In this document: positions 13,789 through 22,511 of the stretch, piece by piece
Numbering within the stretch: position 1 is the first letter of the stretch
Layout: every line of letters starts with the position of its first letter
Origin: an uncultured Lachnospiraceae bacterium
Lineage (GTDB): Bacteria; Bacillota; Clostridia; Lachnospirales; Lachnospiraceae
Direction: 5' to 3'
DNA: 64,000 bases
NCBI GenBank assembly: GCA_910588655.1
Contig: CAJUPJ010000011.1
Span: 1-64,000, forward strand
The notes under the pieces: generated by a model
Databases searched by the model: none
The model's input: the letters and a program-made list of their open reading frames with translations, nothing else
Told to the model about the DNA's origin: nothing
Position numbers and translations under genes: made by a program

Positions 13789-15318
13789 TTATTCTATTCC
13801 CTGTACAACGCCATAAAATGCTGGAAGCCATGACTCACAATCCGCAATTATATAAACAAAAGGCCTGTCAAGATAAACTGTTTTTTCTTCATATGGCATC
13901 ATTGCTGAAGCAGCAACTGCTATAACAACTGTTGCAGCACCTGCTTTTGTACCTTTTTCATCTACTTCAATAAATGTTTTGTGTATTACATCATCTATGA
14001 ATAAATTGCCATCTGTACTTACTCCTATTCCCGAAAGGTCTGCCTTTCCACGGTCAAATGCATCTGCCATTCCCATACCCTGTAATACTTCTTTAAGGCT
14101 TGCAGAATATTCAGACTTAAATTTAGGTATTGCTGCATTTACATGTATTTTCTTCATGCTGCTTATAAGACTGTCAAGTTTTTCTGCATCCAGGCTTTTT
14201 ACATAATCCTCCATAGATATTCCCTTTTCTGGCAGAAGTGCAATAAACGCATATTTGGAATTTGCATAATATTTTACAAATCCTGTTGTATTTTCATCTT
14301 CAATATATTTGCCTTCTGTAGAATACATAAGCGGAACATCCTGTTTTGTGCCATCTTCCTTAGTAAACTTGCCATCTTTTATTGATTCTTTATCATAAAC
14401 CTTATTCCACTCTGCATCAAATGCAAGTGCATTAATTAAGTACATCATTGCATTTTGTGGAACATCATCTATGATATTTTTAATCATGCCATCTGTATTT
14501 TTATCTACCCAGTTATTTATTTCACCAGCCGTTTTACTGCCAAACTGTGATGGAAATACTTCTGCCCCAAATATATCCTGGTTTTTCTTTATAAAACCTG
14601 GCTCTGTTTTAAATGAACTGGTTTCATTAACCCATATTGAATTGGCAATATTAAATTTATATTTATCACCAGAAGGCAGTGAATTATTATATTTTCCCAG
14701 ATAATTATTGCACTCATCTGTTGAAATACCAAAAACATCTTCCATCTGTGAAAGCGTACTGCCTTTTGCACCATTGGATGTCATTGCCAGTGCATTAAAT
14801 ATTGAAACTGGTGAGACCATTATATTTTCATCCTGCTTCCATAAGTTCTGTAAAATCTCTGAGCCAAAGCCTGCTACAGCATCCCATTCTTTGCTTCTTT
14901 CTTTAATATCCATATTCTGTACTCCTTCATCTGGCAAAGGAGTGTTTTCTGCAGCTTCCTGCCATGCTTCCGCTGTTACTTTTACATTACATGTATAAGC
15001 CTTGCCTTTAAATTTTGCCTGTACCGTTGCATTTCCTTCTTTATTGCCGTATACTCTGACACTTCCAGCTTTTTTGTCTTTAAGTGTTATAATATCTTTT
15101 CCTTTTTTAATGCTCCATCTGGCTTTCTTTCCAGCTCCATCCAGTTTTAATGTTTTATAGCTGCCTTCTTTAATTTCCAGGTTTTTACTGCTTAATGCCA
15201 GTTTTTTGCCTGCAAATACAGTATTCCTGGATAAAATTGCAAATGCAGCAGCAGAAACTATCACTGCAGCAGCAATTAAGCTTTGTTTAATTTTTTTGTC
15301 TTTAAAATACTTTGCCAT
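13789..15318 (-). CDS. Secreted serpin with N-terminal Ig-like domain
   Basis: 509 residues from the ATG at 15318, eight bases after GGGGG. A signal peptide (residues 1-35, likely cut after TVFA) is followed by a Big-2-like beta domain (40-115) and a serpin domain (135-509). Serpin landmarks are NALAMTSNGAKGSTLSQM, FNIANSIWV, LINALAFDAEWN and the shutter and breach region HKTFIEVDEKGT. The hinge GTKAGAAT has the small residues needed for loop insertion, so it should be inhibitory. Aligning the hinge to antitrypsin numbering puts P1-P1' at Ala-Ser (IAVAA|SAMM), which predicts elastase-like or subtilisin-like targets. It lies between the SWIM gene and DUF308. Confidence 0.92.
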   Translation of the reverse strand: MAKYFKDKKIKQSLIAAAVIVSAAAFAILSRNTVFAGKKLALSSKNLEIKEGSYKTLKLDGAGKKARWSIKKGKDIITLKDKKAGSVRVYGNKEGNATVQAKFKGKAYTCNVKVTAEAWQEAAENTPLPDEGVQNMDIKERSKEWDAVAGFGSEILQNLWKQDENIMVSPVSIFNALAMTSNGAKGSTLSQMEDVFGISTDECNNYLGKYNNSLPSGDKYKFNIANSIWVNETSSFKTEPGFIKKNQDIFGAEVFPSQFGSKTAGEINNWVDKNTDGMIKNIIDDVPQNAMMYLINALAFDAEWNKVYDKESIKDGKFTKEDGTKQDVPLMYSTEGKYIEDENTTGFVKYYANSKYAFIALLPEKGISMEDYVKSLDAEKLDSLISSMKKIHVNAAIPKFKSEYSASLKEVLQGMGMADAFDRGKADLSGIGVSTDGNLFIDDVIHKTFIEVDEKGTKAGAATVVIAVAASAMMPYEEKTVYLDRPFVYIIADCESWLPAFYGVVQGIE

Positions 15319-15335
15319 AAAATAATCCCCCATCT

Positions 15336-16058
15336 TTAAAGTACACCAAAAAGCCCTTTTATTTCATTTTCATCCATAATACGGCTGCTTGATGTATTTG
15401 CATTTTCAAGCATTTTTTCTACGCGGTTTAAAATAGTTGCATCAATAAATCCTGTTAAATCAATTCCTCTCAGTGTAAAGAAAAGTACAGGGTCTGTATC
15501 AAGCCTTGTGCCAACGCCATAAAGTGCTGCTGCCACATGCTTACACATATCCGCCCAGTCAGGACAGCTGCAGCTAAAGCTTATTTCCTGTGGTAAAGGA
15601 AATAACATCCCCTTTTTTAACAATATTTCTTCCATGTCTTTTGGAAAATTTCCCATCATTAAATCTTCTGCATTTTTAAGCTTCCCGCTGCACTGTTTAA
15701 TAATTTCCTGCATTTTGTCCTGCTTAAGGGGACTTATATTTATCTTAATATCATATGGTTTGCTTCCGCTTCCAACTACTTTTGCCTTAACTATACCATC
15801 ATATACCCTGAGGTCTGCTACTGCGCCAGCCCTTACATAACGGCGTCCCCTGTCAAGCCTGCTGTAATAATCTGCATAACGTTCAAGGTTGTCACACCAT
15901 GCCTTGCCCCACCAGCTTTTAGCAATTTTCTTGCCTTCTGTTACTACAGGTTCCCAGTGCTCACCCTTTTTTCTGGCTTTCATTATAAATTTATCCGCCA
16001 GGTCATTAAGTTCTGCCATTGTAAGGTACCTGTATTCCATATCCCAGTAACTACCCAT
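15336..16058 (-). CDS. SWIM zinc-finger protein, partner of the SNF2 ATPase
   Basis: About 240 residues. The SWIM motif CxCx(n)CxH is seen as SCSCPDWADMCKHVAAALY near residue 180. The N-terminal half (KSWWGKAWCDNLERYADY, GRRYVRAGAV) is the conserved flank of bacterial SWIM proteins. The start at 16058 follows GGAGG. It lies 70 bases after the SNF2 gene, and this pair is a known arrangement in Firmicutes: the SWIM protein probably helps the ATPase bind DNA or protein. The exact role is unknown. Confidence 0.87.
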   Translation of the reverse strand: MGSYWDMEYRYLTMAELNDLADKFIMKARKKGEHWEPVVTEGKKIAKSWWGKAWCDNLERYADYYSRLDRGRRYVRAGAVADLRVYDGIVKAKVVGSGSKPYDIKINISPLKQDKMQEIIKQCSGKLKNAEDLMMGNFPKDMEEILLKKGMLFPLPQEISFSCSCPDWADMCKHVAAALYGVGTRLDTDPVLFFTLRGIDLTGFIDATILNRVEKMLENANTSSSRIMDENEIKGLFGVL

Positions 16059-16128
16059 AAATAACCATGCCTCCATCAAGAGGATATCGCAATCCGCTCC
16101 TCTGCTTGCTTAATAAAGTCAAATACTA

Positions 16129-18738
16129 TTATCCAAGTTTCATCATTTTAATTAATGTATCATTATCAAACTCTGTAATAAAGTTTTCGCCATTCTGGCC
16201 AATAACATTTTCTGCAAGGTCTTTTTTAGATTGTATAAGTTCATCTATCTTTTCTTCAATAGTGCCCTTGCATACAAATTTATGTACTATTACATTCTTA
16301 GACTGTCCAATCCTGAATGCCCTGTCTGTTGCCTGGTTTTCTACAGCCGGGTTCCACCATCTGTCAAAATGTATTACATGGTTTGCATTAGTGAGGTTTA
16401 ACCCTGTACCGCCTGCCTTAGTTGAAAGCACAAGGAATGGTATATACTCCTCTGACTGGAATTCTTCTACTATCCTGCCTCTTTTGGCTGTAGAAATGCT
16501 TCCATGGATTATACGGCCTTTTCTATGGAAAACTTTCTCCAGAAATCCTGCAAGCAGCCCTGTAATTTCCTTATACTGTGTAAATACAAGCACACGTTCA
16601 CGTTTTTCATAAATTGTTTCACAGATTTCCCTAAGCAATTCAAGCTTGCCACTTTCTGGTTCTGTAAAATCTTCCTGCCCAAGATATTGGCATGGATGGT
16701 TACATACCTGTTTAAGCTTTGTAATTGTTGCAAGCACAAGCCCTTTCCTGTTAATTCCTTTTGTTTCCTTTATAGCAGCTTCCATTTCTGCAACAATTTT
16801 ACGGTAGAGCACAGTCTGTTTTTTACTTAATCCTGCGTAATCTGTTATTTCTACCTTTTCAGGCAGGTCTGATATAATATTTTTATCAGTTTTAAGCCTT
16901 CTAAGCATAAACGGGCTCACCATTGCTTTAAGCCTGCCATATTTTTCCTGGTGTTCACTTATTCCCTTTACATAACTTTTAAATTCTTTTGAAGTACCAA
17001 GAAGCCCTTTATTCAAAAAGTCAAATAAAGACCACAGGTTCATTAAATCATTTTCAACAGGTGTACCAGTCATTGCTATCTTCATACGGCTGTTAAGCAT
17101 TTTAACCTGTTTTGTCTGCTTTGCCAGTGCATTTTTAACTGCCTGTGCCTCATCAAGTATAACACACTCCCAGCTAATATCACATAAGGATGGTATCCTT
17201 GTTAACATTCCATAAGTAACAATTGTAAGGAACTCCCTGCTTTCTGGCAGTTCCTCTTCAAGTTGTTTAGCAGGCCTGCCATGAAGCACATGTACACTAA
17301 GCCCTGGAACAAATTTCTTTATTTCGCTGCGCCAGTTTTCTACAAGTGAAGCTGGCACTATTAAAAGAGCCCTTGCATCTTTCTTTATATTACGCATATT
17401 CTCTAAAAATGCCAGTACCTGCACAGTTTTTCCAAGACCCATGTCATCTGCAAGACATGCACCAAAGCCAAGTTTATACATATAAGACAGCCAGGCATAT
17501 CCATCCTGCTGGTATGGGCGCAATGTTGCATTAAGTGTACCTGGTACTTCTGCACTGGTAATCTCTCCTGGTTCTCTTAATGTTTTAAGCATTCCTGAAA
17601 GCCATCTGCCATTAGTAACCATCCCGCCAATATCAGGCTGTTTGTCTTCTTCTGTACCTGCCTGCATTTTTAAAGCTTCCATAAGCGTTACAGAAGAAGG
17701 CAGTCCCTTTATATCCTCAATAAGCTTTTTAATGCGGTTTTTGTCTGCTTCAACCCATTTGCCTTTAATAAATGCAAGCCCTTCTGTCTGTGCCATAAGC
17801 TTTTTAATATCTTCTTTTGAAAGCTTTACGCCATCAATTACAAATTCAGGCTTAACTGACAGAATTGCGTCAAATCCCAGGATGGAAGGCTTGTCCTCAC
17901 CAAGCTTTACAGAAACAGAAAGCGAAGAAGAACGTTTCTTCCACCAGTTTGGAATCCTGCATAAAATGCCAGTTTTTTCAATAGCCTCTATATCTTTCAG
18001 GAAAATATATGCTTCATCTGCTGTCAGGCGCAATGGATGGAAAAGTTCCCCGCTTTGCATAAATCCTGCAACCAGTTTTGAAACATCAGCCGCTTTTTCA
18101 AGGCATGATAACAGTGATAAAAGCTTGTCCCTGTTCGTTTTATATTCCTGCAAAGCATACTCCAGCGGCATATGCTGTACATTGCCATCCTTTTTTTTTG
18201 TGGCATAAGTTGCCATAAATGCAAACGGGTATTGTTCATTTTTATTTTCAACAAGATGGAAAAATATACGTTCAGGCACGTGTAAATGCTGGTTCTTCTC
18301 TGTAAAATACATTTCCACAGTACCATTATAATTAGAAATCTCTTCTGCAAATACAGACAAAAGTTTTTCAAATATATTTGTAATCCATTCTTTTGTTATA
18401 AATTCTGAACCTGTTGCAAATGGAACAGCCTGTAATAATTCTTCATAATCATCATCAAGTGGAATTTTTACATCCTCTCTTGCAATTTCAATCTCTGGAA
18501 GTTTTGTAAGCCTTTTGAAAAAATTGTCTGCAAGAAAATATAAAAAATTTGTTGCAGCACTGCCCTTTTCCTGCCTGCCACCAAGCCCCATATTATATAG
18601 TGCAAGATATTTATCTTCATAAAACTGCTTTATAATCCCGCTGTCTTTGCTTTGTTTCCATTCATCACCAATATCTAATATAAACCCATCTGGTTTAAAT
18701 ACAAAATCAAGTTTTATTTCTGTTGTCCTGCCTGCCAT
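16129..18738 (-). CDS. SNF2-family DNA translocase/helicase
   Basis: An 869-residue ATPase of helicase superfamily 2. The N-terminal 400 residues are a bacterial SNF2-associated region. The RecA-like core follows: Q region RPYQQDGYAWL, Walker A DDMGLGKT, DEAQ box in VILDEAQAVKN, motif III MTGTPVEN, and the C-terminal lobe with VFTQYKEI, STKAGGTGLNL and motif VI TDRAFRIGQ. All catalytic motifs are present. It uses ATP to move along or remodel protein-DNA complexes; the target is unknown. The ATG follows AAGGAATAATA. It is the first gene of a SNF2-SWIM unit. Confidence 0.93.
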   Translation of the reverse strand: MAGRTTEIKLDFVFKPDGFILDIGDEWKQSKDSGIIKQFYEDKYLALYNMGLGGRQEKGSAATNFLYFLADNFFKRLTKLPEIEIAREDVKIPLDDDYEELLQAVPFATGSEFITKEWITNIFEKLLSVFAEEISNYNGTVEMYFTEKNQHLHVPERIFFHLVENKNEQYPFAFMATYATKKKDGNVQHMPLEYALQEYKTNRDKLLSLLSCLEKAADVSKLVAGFMQSGELFHPLRLTADEAYIFLKDIEAIEKTGILCRIPNWWKKRSSSLSVSVKLGEDKPSILGFDAILSVKPEFVIDGVKLSKEDIKKLMAQTEGLAFIKGKWVEADKNRIKKLIEDIKGLPSSVTLMEALKMQAGTEEDKQPDIGGMVTNGRWLSGMLKTLREPGEITSAEVPGTLNATLRPYQQDGYAWLSYMYKLGFGACLADDMGLGKTVQVLAFLENMRNIKKDARALLIVPASLVENWRSEIKKFVPGLSVHVLHGRPAKQLEEELPESREFLTIVTYGMLTRIPSLCDISWECVILDEAQAVKNALAKQTKQVKMLNSRMKIAMTGTPVENDLMNLWSLFDFLNKGLLGTSKEFKSYVKGISEHQEKYGRLKAMVSPFMLRRLKTDKNIISDLPEKVEITDYAGLSKKQTVLYRKIVAEMEAAIKETKGINRKGLVLATITKLKQVCNHPCQYLGQEDFTEPESGKLELLREICETIYEKRERVLVFTQYKEITGLLAGFLEKVFHRKGRIIHGSISTAKRGRIVEEFQSEEYIPFLVLSTKAGGTGLNLTNANHVIHFDRWWNPAVENQATDRAFRIGQSKNVIVHKFVCKGTIEEKIDELIQSKKDLAENVIGQNGENFITEFDNDTLIKMMKLG

Positions 18739-18825
18739 TATTATTCCTTCCGGTATAGTAAATATATATTAAAAAGTTAATTGTATCTTTTAACGCCTGG
18801 ATTATACATAAATAAAGTTATAAAC

Positions 18826-20067
18826 TTAACATACAAATAACTTAACACCATCTTCCTGCCCATAGACAGCAAATCCGTCAAACCCCTGCTGTTCAAGTTT
18901 ATTAAGGAATTTTCCAAACTTCTTAGGCCTTGCAATTATAGAAACCCTGTAATCCTTACGGAGTTCTTCTGCATAAGAAAGTGCAGCCGCATAATTTTCA
19001 CTGTCATAAAATACAGCAACCATTTTTTTCTGTCCAGGTATCTTATACTGGTTCTCCATAAGTATTTCAAATATTCTTTCAAATCCTATTGAGAAACCGA
19101 CAGCAGGCACATCCTCATTTAAAAACTTGCCAATAAGGTTGTCATATCTGCCGCCGCCTGCTACTGCACCACTATAACCTTCTGCTTCTACTTCAAACAC
19201 AGCTCCTGTATAATATCCCTGCCCACGCACTAGTGAAGGAGTAAATTCAACTGGCACTGTACCATTTGTCACTTCTTTTACTGTACTGGCTATTTTCTGG
19301 ATATCCTGTACATAAGCAGCATCACAGATACCTGCTACAGACTCCAGTGTCAGCCTGCCTTCTTCAAAAAGTTTAATAAATTTATCTGATGCTTCTTTAT
19401 CAAAGCCGCCAGAAGAAAGCTCCTCTTTAATTCCGTCTATGCCTATTTTATCCAGCTTGTCAAATATTATTGACAGCCTCTCATAATCTTCTTCCCTAAA
19501 TCCTGCATATCCAAATATGCTTTTAAGTATACGCCTGTCGTTTATCTTGACCTTATAATTTTTAATACCTGCCCTGTCCAGGGCTTTTGTTGTAGTTAAG
19601 ATAAGTTCCACTTCTGCATCACAAGACTGGCTGCCTATTATATCAATATCACACTGCATAAACTCACGCAGCCGTCCTTTTTGAGGACGTTCTGCCCTGT
19701 ATACCCTGTCCATCTGTATTACTTTAAATGGTGACATAAGGCTGTTCCTGTTATTAGCATAATAACGTGAAAGAGGCAAAGTAAGGTCATACCTGAGCCC
19801 CAGGTCTGAAAGTTCCTGTTCAGTTATATTCCCGCCTGAAATTGTATCAGACAGTTTCTTTCCTCTCTTTAAAATCCTGAAAATAAGGTTAAGGTTCTCA
19901 CCACCTTCACTTTTATCAAGGTTTACAGCATCTTCAATAACTGGTGTTGTAATGCGCTCAAACCCAGCCTCTTTATATGTTTCTAATATAACAGACTGGA
20001 GATAGTCACGTATCTGTACTTCCTTTGGAAGATAATCCCTTGTTCCTTTAACTGGTGTTGGTTTCAT
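18826..20067 (-). CDS. hisS: Histidyl-tRNA synthetase
   Basis: 413 residues from the ATG at 20067 behind AAGGAGG. Class II aminoacyl-tRNA synthetase. Motif 1 is in KGTRDYLPKE, motif 2 in VYRAERPQKGRLREFMQCD, the histidine-binding loop LVRGQGYYTG replaces the common LVRGLDYYTG, and motif 3 is VGFSIGFERIF. A C-terminal anticodon domain is present (330-413). It belongs to the variant HisRS seen in some Clostridia, with EGGENLNLIFRILKRGKKL in the insertion. No T-box leader is visible upstream. Confidence 0.93.
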   Translation of the reverse strand: MKPTPVKGTRDYLPKEVQIRDYLQSVILETYKEAGFERITTPVIEDAVNLDKSEGGENLNLIFRILKRGKKLSDTISGGNITEQELSDLGLRYDLTLPLSRYYANNRNSLMSPFKVIQMDRVYRAERPQKGRLREFMQCDIDIIGSQSCDAEVELILTTTKALDRAGIKNYKVKINDRRILKSIFGYAGFREEDYERLSIIFDKLDKIGIDGIKEELSSGGFDKEASDKFIKLFEEGRLTLESVAGICDAAYVQDIQKIASTVKEVTNGTVPVEFTPSLVRGQGYYTGAVFEVEAEGYSGAVAGGGRYDNLIGKFLNEDVPAVGFSIGFERIFEILMENQYKIPGQKKMVAVFYDSENYAAALSYAEELRKDYRVSIIARPKKFGKFLNKLEQQGFDGFAVYGQEDGVKLFVC

Positions 20068-20098
20068 AACAGCCTCCTTGTAAGATAATAATGTAAAT

Positions 20099-20127
20099 AT
20101 TATATACCCTGTTGGCAATTCTTACAA
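20099..20127 (-). promoter_or_regulatory. Promoter of hisS
   Basis: TTGTAA, a 17-base spacer and TATAAT on the minus strand. The leader is only about 25 bases, which leaves no room for a T-box. Confidence 0.65.
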
Positions 20128-20263
20128 GATAAGACAGGGGATAATTTATAGAAGATAACATATATAGTTTTAGCAGTATATAGCAGGGTTCTGGTTTTCC
20201 AGCTAAATATTTATTTCATGACAGGAATACTATGTACTGCTGTATGGTCTAATGCAACACAAT

Positions 20264-20287
20264 GAGGCAATGTTTTTACATTGCCTC
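20264..20287 (-). terminator. Hairpin downstream of the Amt-PII gene
   Basis: A perfect 10-bp stem (GAGGCAATGT) with a four-base loop lies 40 bases after the stop of the ammonium transporter gene. It is the likely end of that transcript, although the T tract is poor. Confidence 0.55.
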
Positions 20288-20327
20288 TGTTACAATAACA
20301 GTTATTATATACTGTTATCTGCTGATT

Positions 20328-22034
20328 TTATTCACTTTCTCCCTGTAAGGCATCAAATCCTTCTTCGCCTGTACGTACTTTAATAACGTTTTCAACGTCA
20401 TATACAAATATCTTGCCATCACCAATATTTCCTGTATAAAGGACTTTCTTAGCAGTTTCAATTACAGTTTCAACTGGTATTGCACTTACTACTACTTCAA
20501 CCTTCATTTTAGGAAGCAGCACTATATCCAGTTCTGCACCACGGTATTTTGTAACCATGCCTTTCTGTGTACCACACCCAAGCACCTGGGTAACTGTTAT
20601 TCCCATTACGCCAATCTCATTAAGGGCTTCTTTCAGTTCATCAAATTTGCTCTGTTTACAAATAATGGAAATCCTTGTAAGTTTCTCTGTTACTGTTTCT
20701 GATGGTTCTTTAACCACTTTTACAGCTGCTGCTTTAGCTGCTGGTGTAACTTTATGTACCTGTACAGCGTTATCTATAGATGTATTGCCTTTAAGTGTTT
20801 CAATAGATGCACCTGCTGAATAAAACATATTGCCAGCAGGCATAAAGTCTGCATATGCAGATGGCAGGCCATGCTCTTTAAGGTCAAGCCCTGTAAGTTC
20901 TTCATCAGGCGTTACGCGCAGCCCCCATATTTTATCTATTACTGTAAATATAATTCCCATACATATGGCGGTATAGATACCTACAGAAATAACTCCAAGG
21001 CACTGTATACCAAGCATATGCACACCGCCGCCATAAAACAAACCATTAGCTGTATCAAAAAGACCAACGGCAACTGTTCCCCACAGCCCGTTAAATCCAT
21101 GTACTGCAACTGCACCAACAGGGTCATCAATTTTAAGTACACTTTCTATAAACCAAACGCCAAAACATACAAGCAGTCCGTCAACGATACCTATAATTAT
21201 TGCACCTGCAGCATCAACATTTGCACATCCTGCTGTAATTCCTACTAAACCTGCAAGTGAACCATTAAGGCACATTGACACATCCGGTTTGCCATATTTA
21301 ACCCATGTAAACACAAGGACTGAAAGTGTTGCAAATGCAGGTGCTAATGTTGTAGTTCCAAGAATTCTTGCCATCTCTGCTACATCTTGTGCTGCTGCAC
21401 CATTAAACCCATACCATGCAAACCAGAGTATAAAACAGCCTAAAGCCCCTATCGGAAGGTTATGCCCTGGAATAGCATGTGGTTTGCCTGTTCTCTTACT
21501 GAATTTGCCAATACGCGGCCCTAGTATTGCTGCACCTATAAGTGCTGAAATACCACCCACCATATGTATTACACATGAACCTGCAAAATCCACAAAGCCA
21601 AGTTTTGCAAGCCATCCCTGTGTATTCCATGTCCAGCCTGCCTCAACCGGGTATACAATAATGCTTATAATTGCTGAATACAGACAATACATACTGAATT
21701 TCGTCCTCTCAGCCATTGCTCCAGATACAATAGTTGCACAAGTAGCACAAAATACAAGCTGGAAGAAGAAATTTGACCAGTTAAATCCCTCAAAATCCGT
21801 AAACATAGCATATTCAGGTTTACCAATAACCCCGCCTATATATGAACTTGAATTCATAATACCATAACCAAATAAAATAAATACTGCTGTACCAATGCAG
21901 AAATCCATAAGGTTTTTCATAATTATATTTCCAGCATTTTTTGCCCTGGTAAATCCAGCCTCAACCATAGCAAATCCAGCCTGCATAAAGAATACCAGTG
22001 CAGCTCCTACTAAATACCATATACTCATATCCAT
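20328..22034 (-). CDS. amt: Ammonium transporter fused to a PII (GlnB-type) regulatory domain
   Basis: 568 residues, with the ATG at 22034 behind AAAGGAGG. Residues 1-400 are an Amt channel with 11 membrane segments; the pore histidines lie in IHMVGGISA and VHGFNGLWG. After a 50-residue Ala/Val-rich linker, residues 455-560 are a PII domain: RISIICKQSKFDELKEAL, the T-loop region KYRGAELDIVLLPKMKVE and the nucleotide-binding TGNIGDGKIFVYD. PII normally blocks the Amt pore when nitrogen is plentiful, so here sensor and channel are in cis. Amt-PII fusions are known in some bacteria. A very structured leader precedes the gene. Confidence 0.95.
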   Translation of the reverse strand: MDMSIWYLVGAALVFFMQAGFAMVEAGFTRAKNAGNIIMKNLMDFCIGTAVFILFGYGIMNSSSYIGGVIGKPEYAMFTDFEGFNWSNFFFQLVFCATCATIVSGAMAERTKFSMYCLYSAIISIIVYPVEAGWTWNTQGWLAKLGFVDFAGSCVIHMVGGISALIGAAILGPRIGKFSKRTGKPHAIPGHNLPIGALGCFILWFAWYGFNGAAAQDVAEMARILGTTTLAPAFATLSVLVFTWVKYGKPDVSMCLNGSLAGLVGITAGCANVDAAGAIIIGIVDGLLVCFGVWFIESVLKIDDPVGAVAVHGFNGLWGTVAVGLFDTANGLFYGGGVHMLGIQCLGVISVGIYTAICMGIIFTVIDKIWGLRVTPDEELTGLDLKEHGLPSAYADFMPAGNMFYSAGASIETLKGNTSIDNAVQVHKVTPAAKAAAVKVVKEPSETVTEKLTRISIICKQSKFDELKEALNEIGVMGITVTQVLGCGTQKGMVTKYRGAELDIVLLPKMKVEVVVSAIPVETVIETAKKVLYTGNIGDGKIFVYDVENVIKVRTGEEGFDALQGESE

Positions 22035-22076
22035 AATAAATTGCCTCCTTTTATATCTGATATATTGCAAACAGCT

Positions 22077-22259
22077 GCCGCGTCCGGACGGCAATAACTT
22101 ACAGCGGCTGGCAATAATAAAAATAATAAAGCGGACAAGTCCGCTTCACCTCCCAAGCCAGCTTAGCTGGCTTTTCCCTCACTCATAAGGGACTTGGACG
22201 GTTTACTGCGCTGAGTGCGGCCGCTTTAGCGGCATCTTCCTGACGCACAAATGCGCATA
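22077..22259 (-). ncRNA. Structured GC-rich leader of the Amt-PII gene (five or six hairpins)
   Basis: Within about 180 bases there are successive hairpins: AAGCGGAC/GTCCGCTT at 22129-22146, AAGCCAGC/GCTGGCTT at 22155-22173, CCCTT/GAGGG at 22176-22191, GCCGC/GCGGC at 22220-22233, CGCA/TGCG at about 22244-22255, and a GCCG/CGGC arm at about 22077-22093. On the minus strand the first is followed by TATTATTTTTATTATT, so it can act as a second terminator just before the ribosome site. GC content is far above the surroundings. It matches no riboswitch class I recognise. It may be an attenuator, or an inserted repeat used as leader. Confidence 0.5.
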
Positions 22260-22262
22260 TTA

Positions 22263-22301
22263 TTTTTACTTTATAGGAAGCACTTTCCTATAAAGTAAAA
22301 A
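22263..22301 (-). other. Perfect 17-bp stem-loop in the Amt-PII leader
   Basis: TTTTTACTTTATAGGAA pairs perfectly with its complement around the loop GCACT. On the minus strand the 5' arm begins in the T tract of the preceding terminator, so the two structures share bases. Confidence 0.7.
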
Positions 22302-22336
22302 AAGACGCCACGGATACCAGTGATATCCATGACGCC
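22297..22336 (-). terminator. Strong terminator directly behind the Amt-PII promoter
   Basis: In RNA sense, GGCGUCAUGGAUAU pairs with GUAUCCGUGGCGUC through 14 base pairs (several G-U) around CACUG and is followed by seven U. It begins within about ten bases of the predicted transcription start, so it can only work as an attenuator or as the end of a very short RNA. Confidence 0.7.
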
Positions 22337-22349
22337 TTTGTCATTAACC

Positions 22350-22377
22350 ATTATATACAAATACAGTTTCATGTCAA
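22350..22377 (-). promoter_or_regulatory. Promoter of the Amt-PII gene
   Basis: TTGACA and TATAAT on the minus strand, 16 bases apart. The predicted leader to the ATG is about 310 bases. The stretch from 22378 to 22511 is AT-rich and shows nothing else. Confidence 0.75.
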
Positions 22378-22511
22378 CAGTTTCTTGTAAATTTAGGTTA
22401 TTTTGGTAAAATTATATAAATTTACATAAATATATAATAAAATTTCATCTAAATTTTATGTATATAAACAGGTATTCCAATAACAGGTATTTTTAATTAA
22501 TGTAATGCAAT

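Noticed and set aside
20068..20330. T-box leader for hisS
   Set aside because: The promoter leaves a leader of about 25 bases, and no T-box core GGGTGGNACCGCG is present.
21289..21867. Plus-strand frame of 192 codons opposite the Amt domain
   Set aside because: Antisense of membrane helices; no ribosome site.
22077..22340. ANTAR-type antitermination target in the amt leader
   Set aside because: None of the hairpin loops is a six-base loop with A at position 1 and G at position 4, so I did not assign this class.
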